Under the pieces are notes generated by a model. The model was not told the DNA's origin. It saw only the letters and a program-made list of their open reading frames with translations, and made no database searches. Positions 62,176 to 64,000 of a stretch of DNA of 64,000 bases are shown here, piece by piece. Position numbers and translations under genes: made by a program. Every line of letters starts with the position of its first letter. Within the stretch, counting starts at the first letter, position 1. The stretch comes from Verrucomicrobiia bacterium (GTDB taxonomy: Bacteria; Verrucomicrobiota; Verrucomicrobiia; JADLBR01; JAIBCM01). The DNA is taken from NCBI GenBank assembly GCA_019694135.1, contig JAIBCM010000003.1, positions 324,626 through 388,625 on the forward strand, given 5' to 3'.

Positions 62176-62231
62176 GAACAACCTGAAATGAAGATTGATT
62201 TTTAATAAATCTTTTGCTAAAACAGTTAGTC

Positions 62232-62639
62232 ATGCGCATCAACTCTCAACTCCTTCGCCCTGCTGCTATATCGGGGTCAAAGCGCTCGCAACCGCGCTCT
62301 TTTTGGAGTTGGTTGAGCCAGATCACTCAAATTCTCATCTTTCTTGCGGCTGGCATTTTGATTTATCTCTTTTTTGTTCCCTCCTTCGATAAATCGCGTG
62401 AATTAAAACGCGATCTAACCAATTACGACATTGAAATTGATCGCGAAAAAAATCGTAATGACTCGCTTTATCAAGAAGCTGACGCGCTCAATCATGACAC
62501 TGATGCGATTGAACGCTTGGCGCGAGATCGACTGAATCTAGCGCGAGAAGATGAACTTGTTTTCCGATTTGAACCTTACGAAAAACAAAAAGCGACGTCG
62601 GCCAACGTCACAACGTCTCGTCAAGAACCCGTTTGGTAA
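62232..62639 (+). CDS. FtsB/DivIC-like septum formation initiator
   Basis: This 135-aa protein has a short basic cytoplasmic part, one transmembrane helix (ITQILIFLAAGILIYLFFVP, about residues 39-58) and a periplasmic coiled coil with IEIDREKNRNDSLYQEAD, ending in AIERLARDRLNLAREDELVFRF. The final motif (ERxARdRLnlarpdE) is characteristic of FtsB/DivIC. It likely joins FtsL and FtsQ at the septum. The start at ATG 62232 is preferred over a TTG at 62214. It converges with aguB, whose end overlaps by 32 bases. Confidence 0.82.
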   Translation: MRINSQLLRPAAISGSKRSQPRSFWSWLSQITQILIFLAAGILIYLFFVPSFDKSRELKRDLTNYDIEIDREKNRNDSLYQEADALNHDTDAIERLARDRLNLAREDELVFRFEPYEKQKATSANVTTSRQEPVW

Positions 62640-63525
62640 TTTGCCCGTAGGCATCGATACGACGATCGCGAAAAAAGGGCCAATGCGTTCGAGTAAAATC
62701 TACTTTCGTTAAATCCACCTCTGCCACTAGCACTTCTTCTTTTTGTTGCGAAGCTTTTTTCAAAATGATACCTTGCGTGTCAGCTACAAAACTTTGGCCC
62801 CAAAACTCGATGCCTTGCTGATCACTATCACCTTTTAACTTTTCGTGGCCGATTCGATTCGCGACCGCAACGTAACAACCATTGGCTACCGCATGAGCCC
62901 GTTGAATCGTTTCCCACGCTTGATGCTGCGCTTCACCATATTCCGCTTTTTCCTGAGGATGCCAACCAATGGCCGTAGGATAAAACAAAATTTCCGCACC
63001 CTGCAAAGCCGTCAAACGCGCCGCTTCCGGATACCACTGATCCCAACAGATTAAAACACCAATTTTGCCATACCGTGTTTGCCACGCGCGAAAACCTAAA
63101 TCGCCCGGAGTGAAATAAAATTTTTCGTAATAGCGAGGATCATCGGGAATATGCATTTTACGATATCGCCCCAATAAAGAACCATCCGCATCCACCACAA
63201 TCGCAGTGTTGTGATAAACTCCAGCCAGGCGCTGTTCAAAGAGTGAGCCGATCAACACGATTTTTTTTTCTTGGGCAAGTTGACAAAATGATTTCGTGCT
63301 TGGCCCATCGGGAATAGGTTCAGCCAATCCAAAATAATCATGATTTTCTTCCTGACAAAAATAAGGTGAAGCAAAAAGTTCCTCCGTACAAATGATCTGA
63401 GCACCCTGTTCTGCCGCCTTCCGAATTAAAGCCAATTGACGCTCTAAATTATCTACAGGCTTAGGATCCGCATGCGTTTGAATCAAACCCACCTTAACCA
63501 TTCTCGAAGAAGTCGCACCAGCCAT
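62608..63525 (-). CDS. aguB: N-carbamoylputrescine amidase
   Basis: This 305-aa carbon-nitrogen hydrolase removes the carbamoyl group from N-carbamoylputrescine to give putrescine. The catalytic triad residues are in IICTEELFASPYF (Glu), GRYRKMHIPDDPRYYEKFYF (Lys) and VLICWDQWYPEAARLTAL (Cys). The DPRYYEKFYFTPGD segment is typical of AguB. The real start may be the internal Met of VKVGLIQTH (residue 9). It completes the route begun by speA. It overlaps the FtsB-like gene at their 3' ends, and a DUF6941-like gene ends 3 bases upstream. Confidence 0.92.
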   Translation of the reverse strand: MAGATSSRMVKVGLIQTHADPKPVDNLERQLALIRKAAEQGAQIICTEELFASPYFCQEENHDYFGLAEPIPDGPSTKSFCQLAQEKKIVLIGSLFEQRLAGVYHNTAIVVDADGSLLGRYRKMHIPDDPRYYEKFYFTPGDLGFRAWQTRYGKIGVLICWDQWYPEAARLTALQGAEILFYPTAIGWHPQEKAEYGEAQHQAWETIQRAHAVANGCYVAVANRIGHEKLKGDSDQQGIEFWGQSFVADTQGIILKKASQQKEEVLVAEVDLTKVDFTRTHWPFFRDRRIDAYGQITKRVLDETL

Positions 63526-63528
63526 ATA

Positions 63529-63939
63529 TCAAGCCACCGCGCTTTGCTGTTCCAATTTCACCACGCACAAAGGATAACGTAATTTCAGATCGTCACCCAA
63601 ATAAATTTCCACATGGTAAGCGCCGTAAACATCAAACTGTAGTCCAGGAAAAAAATGCACATTTGTGGCATGAGCTTCCAAATGATTCAGTTCAAACGTC
63701 ACCTGATTTTCGCATATCACTTTTTCTTCATCAGGACTCATGATGCGCGCTTTTTGCAAAAACTTGCCCGCACCACTGCTCCAACGCGTCCAAAGACAAA
63801 ACTTTAATAACCGAACCGGAAGTTGAGGCGCAAAAATGGCGTTAATGACTCCTACCAACGTTTGCGATCCATTGACTTCCATACGAACATCTTCACAAGC
63901 CATCGACGCTTGAAGATCGGGAGTGACTATTTCTTCCAT
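63529..63939 (-). CDS. DUF6941-like protein of unknown function
   Basis: This 136-aa protein has no signal peptide. It begins PDLQASMACEDVRMEVNGSQ, followed by LVGVINAIFAP, and has NHLEAHATNVHFFPGLQFDVYGAYHVEIYLG in part, resembling the DUF6941 family, which looks like a small beta-sandwich. Its function is unknown. The Shine-Dalgarno aaggag lies about 20 bases ahead of the ATG, further than usual. It is followed 3 bases later by aguB. Confidence 0.65.
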   Translation of the reverse strand: MEEIVTPDLQASMACEDVRMEVNGSQTLVGVINAIFAPQLPVRLLKFCLWTRWSSGAGKFLQKARIMSPDEEKVICENQVTFELNHLEAHATNVHFFPGLQFDVYGAYHVEIYLGDDLKLRYPLCVVKLEQQSAVA

Positions 63940-63963
63940 ATTTTTTAATTAAAGAAAAACTCC

Positions 63964-64000
63964 TTAATACGCAAGCGAACCTTCTACCACACCGCTTGAA
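63964..64000 (-). CDS. 3' end of an upstream gene (partial)
   Basis: On the minus strand the frame from the window edge reads SSGVVEGSLAY and stops at TAA (63966-63964). It ends 24 bases before the DUF6941-like start on the same strand. Only 11 codons are visible, so identity cannot be given. Confidence 0.35.
   Translation of the reverse strand, partial: SSGVVEGSLAY

Noticed and set aside
61823..62242. 139-codon frame on the minus strand across the reductase start
   Set aside because: It overlaps the conserved N-terminus of the reductase in another frame and also covers the small basic protein gene; the composition is not protein-like.

Overview
The window looks like a chromosomal segment of a Gram-negative, AT-rich bacterium of the Verrucomicrobiota or a close PVC relative. 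The outer-membrane set (bamA, skp, lpxD) shows the envelope type. A DUF6600 protein, FG-GAP/NHL paralogues and a Cas9-like protein that resembles the Akkermansia-type II-C branch point to the lineage. This is inferred from protein resemblance recalled from memory; no phylogeny was run.

Layout. 1-8.2 kb: PHP phosphatase, quinone-oxidoreductase-like MDR, DUF6600 protein, NDUFA9-type epimerase, an Aas-like acyl-ACP/CoA ligase, TMEM14 protein, photolyase and an MBL hydrolase. 8.2-17 kb: purH and clpX, then an opposing dnaB-bamA-skp-lpxD cluster. 17-18.7 kb: palindromic repeats and two secreted proteins of unknown function. 18.7-20.6 kb: arginine decarboxylase. 20.8-24.6 kb: a vitamin B12 uptake locus (DUF6580 S-component-like protein, BtuB-like TonB receptor, a secreted surface protein and a cobalamin riboswitch). 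24.6-28.0 kb: a 1062-aa Cas9 homologue with a divergent tracrRNA-like gene. 28.0-32.6 kb: trpE-trpG-gdhA-pdxJ-acpS operon. 32.6-33.9 kb: small orphan genes. 33.9-44 kb: glyQS, trxA, ppdK, plsC, argS, ptsN-like, rpsT and tRNA-Thr. 44-52.4 kb: polysaccharide deacetylase, HEPN/MNT pair, lipA, Nudix, MBL, rpoN, aroE, prepilin peptidase and an ICMT-like protein. 52.4-64 kb: ligA, LysM protein, two NHL/FG-GAP paralogues, bioB, Fcy1-type deaminase, nitrite/sulfite reductase, a 31-residue basic protein, an FtsB-like protein, aguB and a DUF6941-like protein.

The standout is the Cas9 homologue at 24629-27817. Its reading frame is intact, and it keeps the bridge helix, the CPYTG motif and the C-terminal region. 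Every nuclease catalytic position I can align is replaced: RuvC-I Asp to Asn6, RuvC-II Glu to Lys558, HNH His to Tyr642 and Asn to His665, RuvC-III His-His to Thr803-Arg804 and Asp to Lys807. A promoter-tracrRNA-terminator unit lies directly upstream on the other strand. I see no cas1, cas2, csn2 or CRISPR array. This suggests a naturally nuclease-dead Cas9 acting as an RNA-guided binding protein, plausibly a transcription regulator, next to a B12-controlled TonB receptor operon. A degenerate repeat-like handle complementary to the tracrRNA lies just past the dead-cas9 stop codon and is offered as a weak guide candidate.

Metabolic links: arginine decarboxylase (speA) and N-carbamoylputrescine amidase (aguB) belong to one agmatine route to putrescine, although they sit about 42 kb apart. 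Most of the remaining genes are ordinary housekeeping genes.
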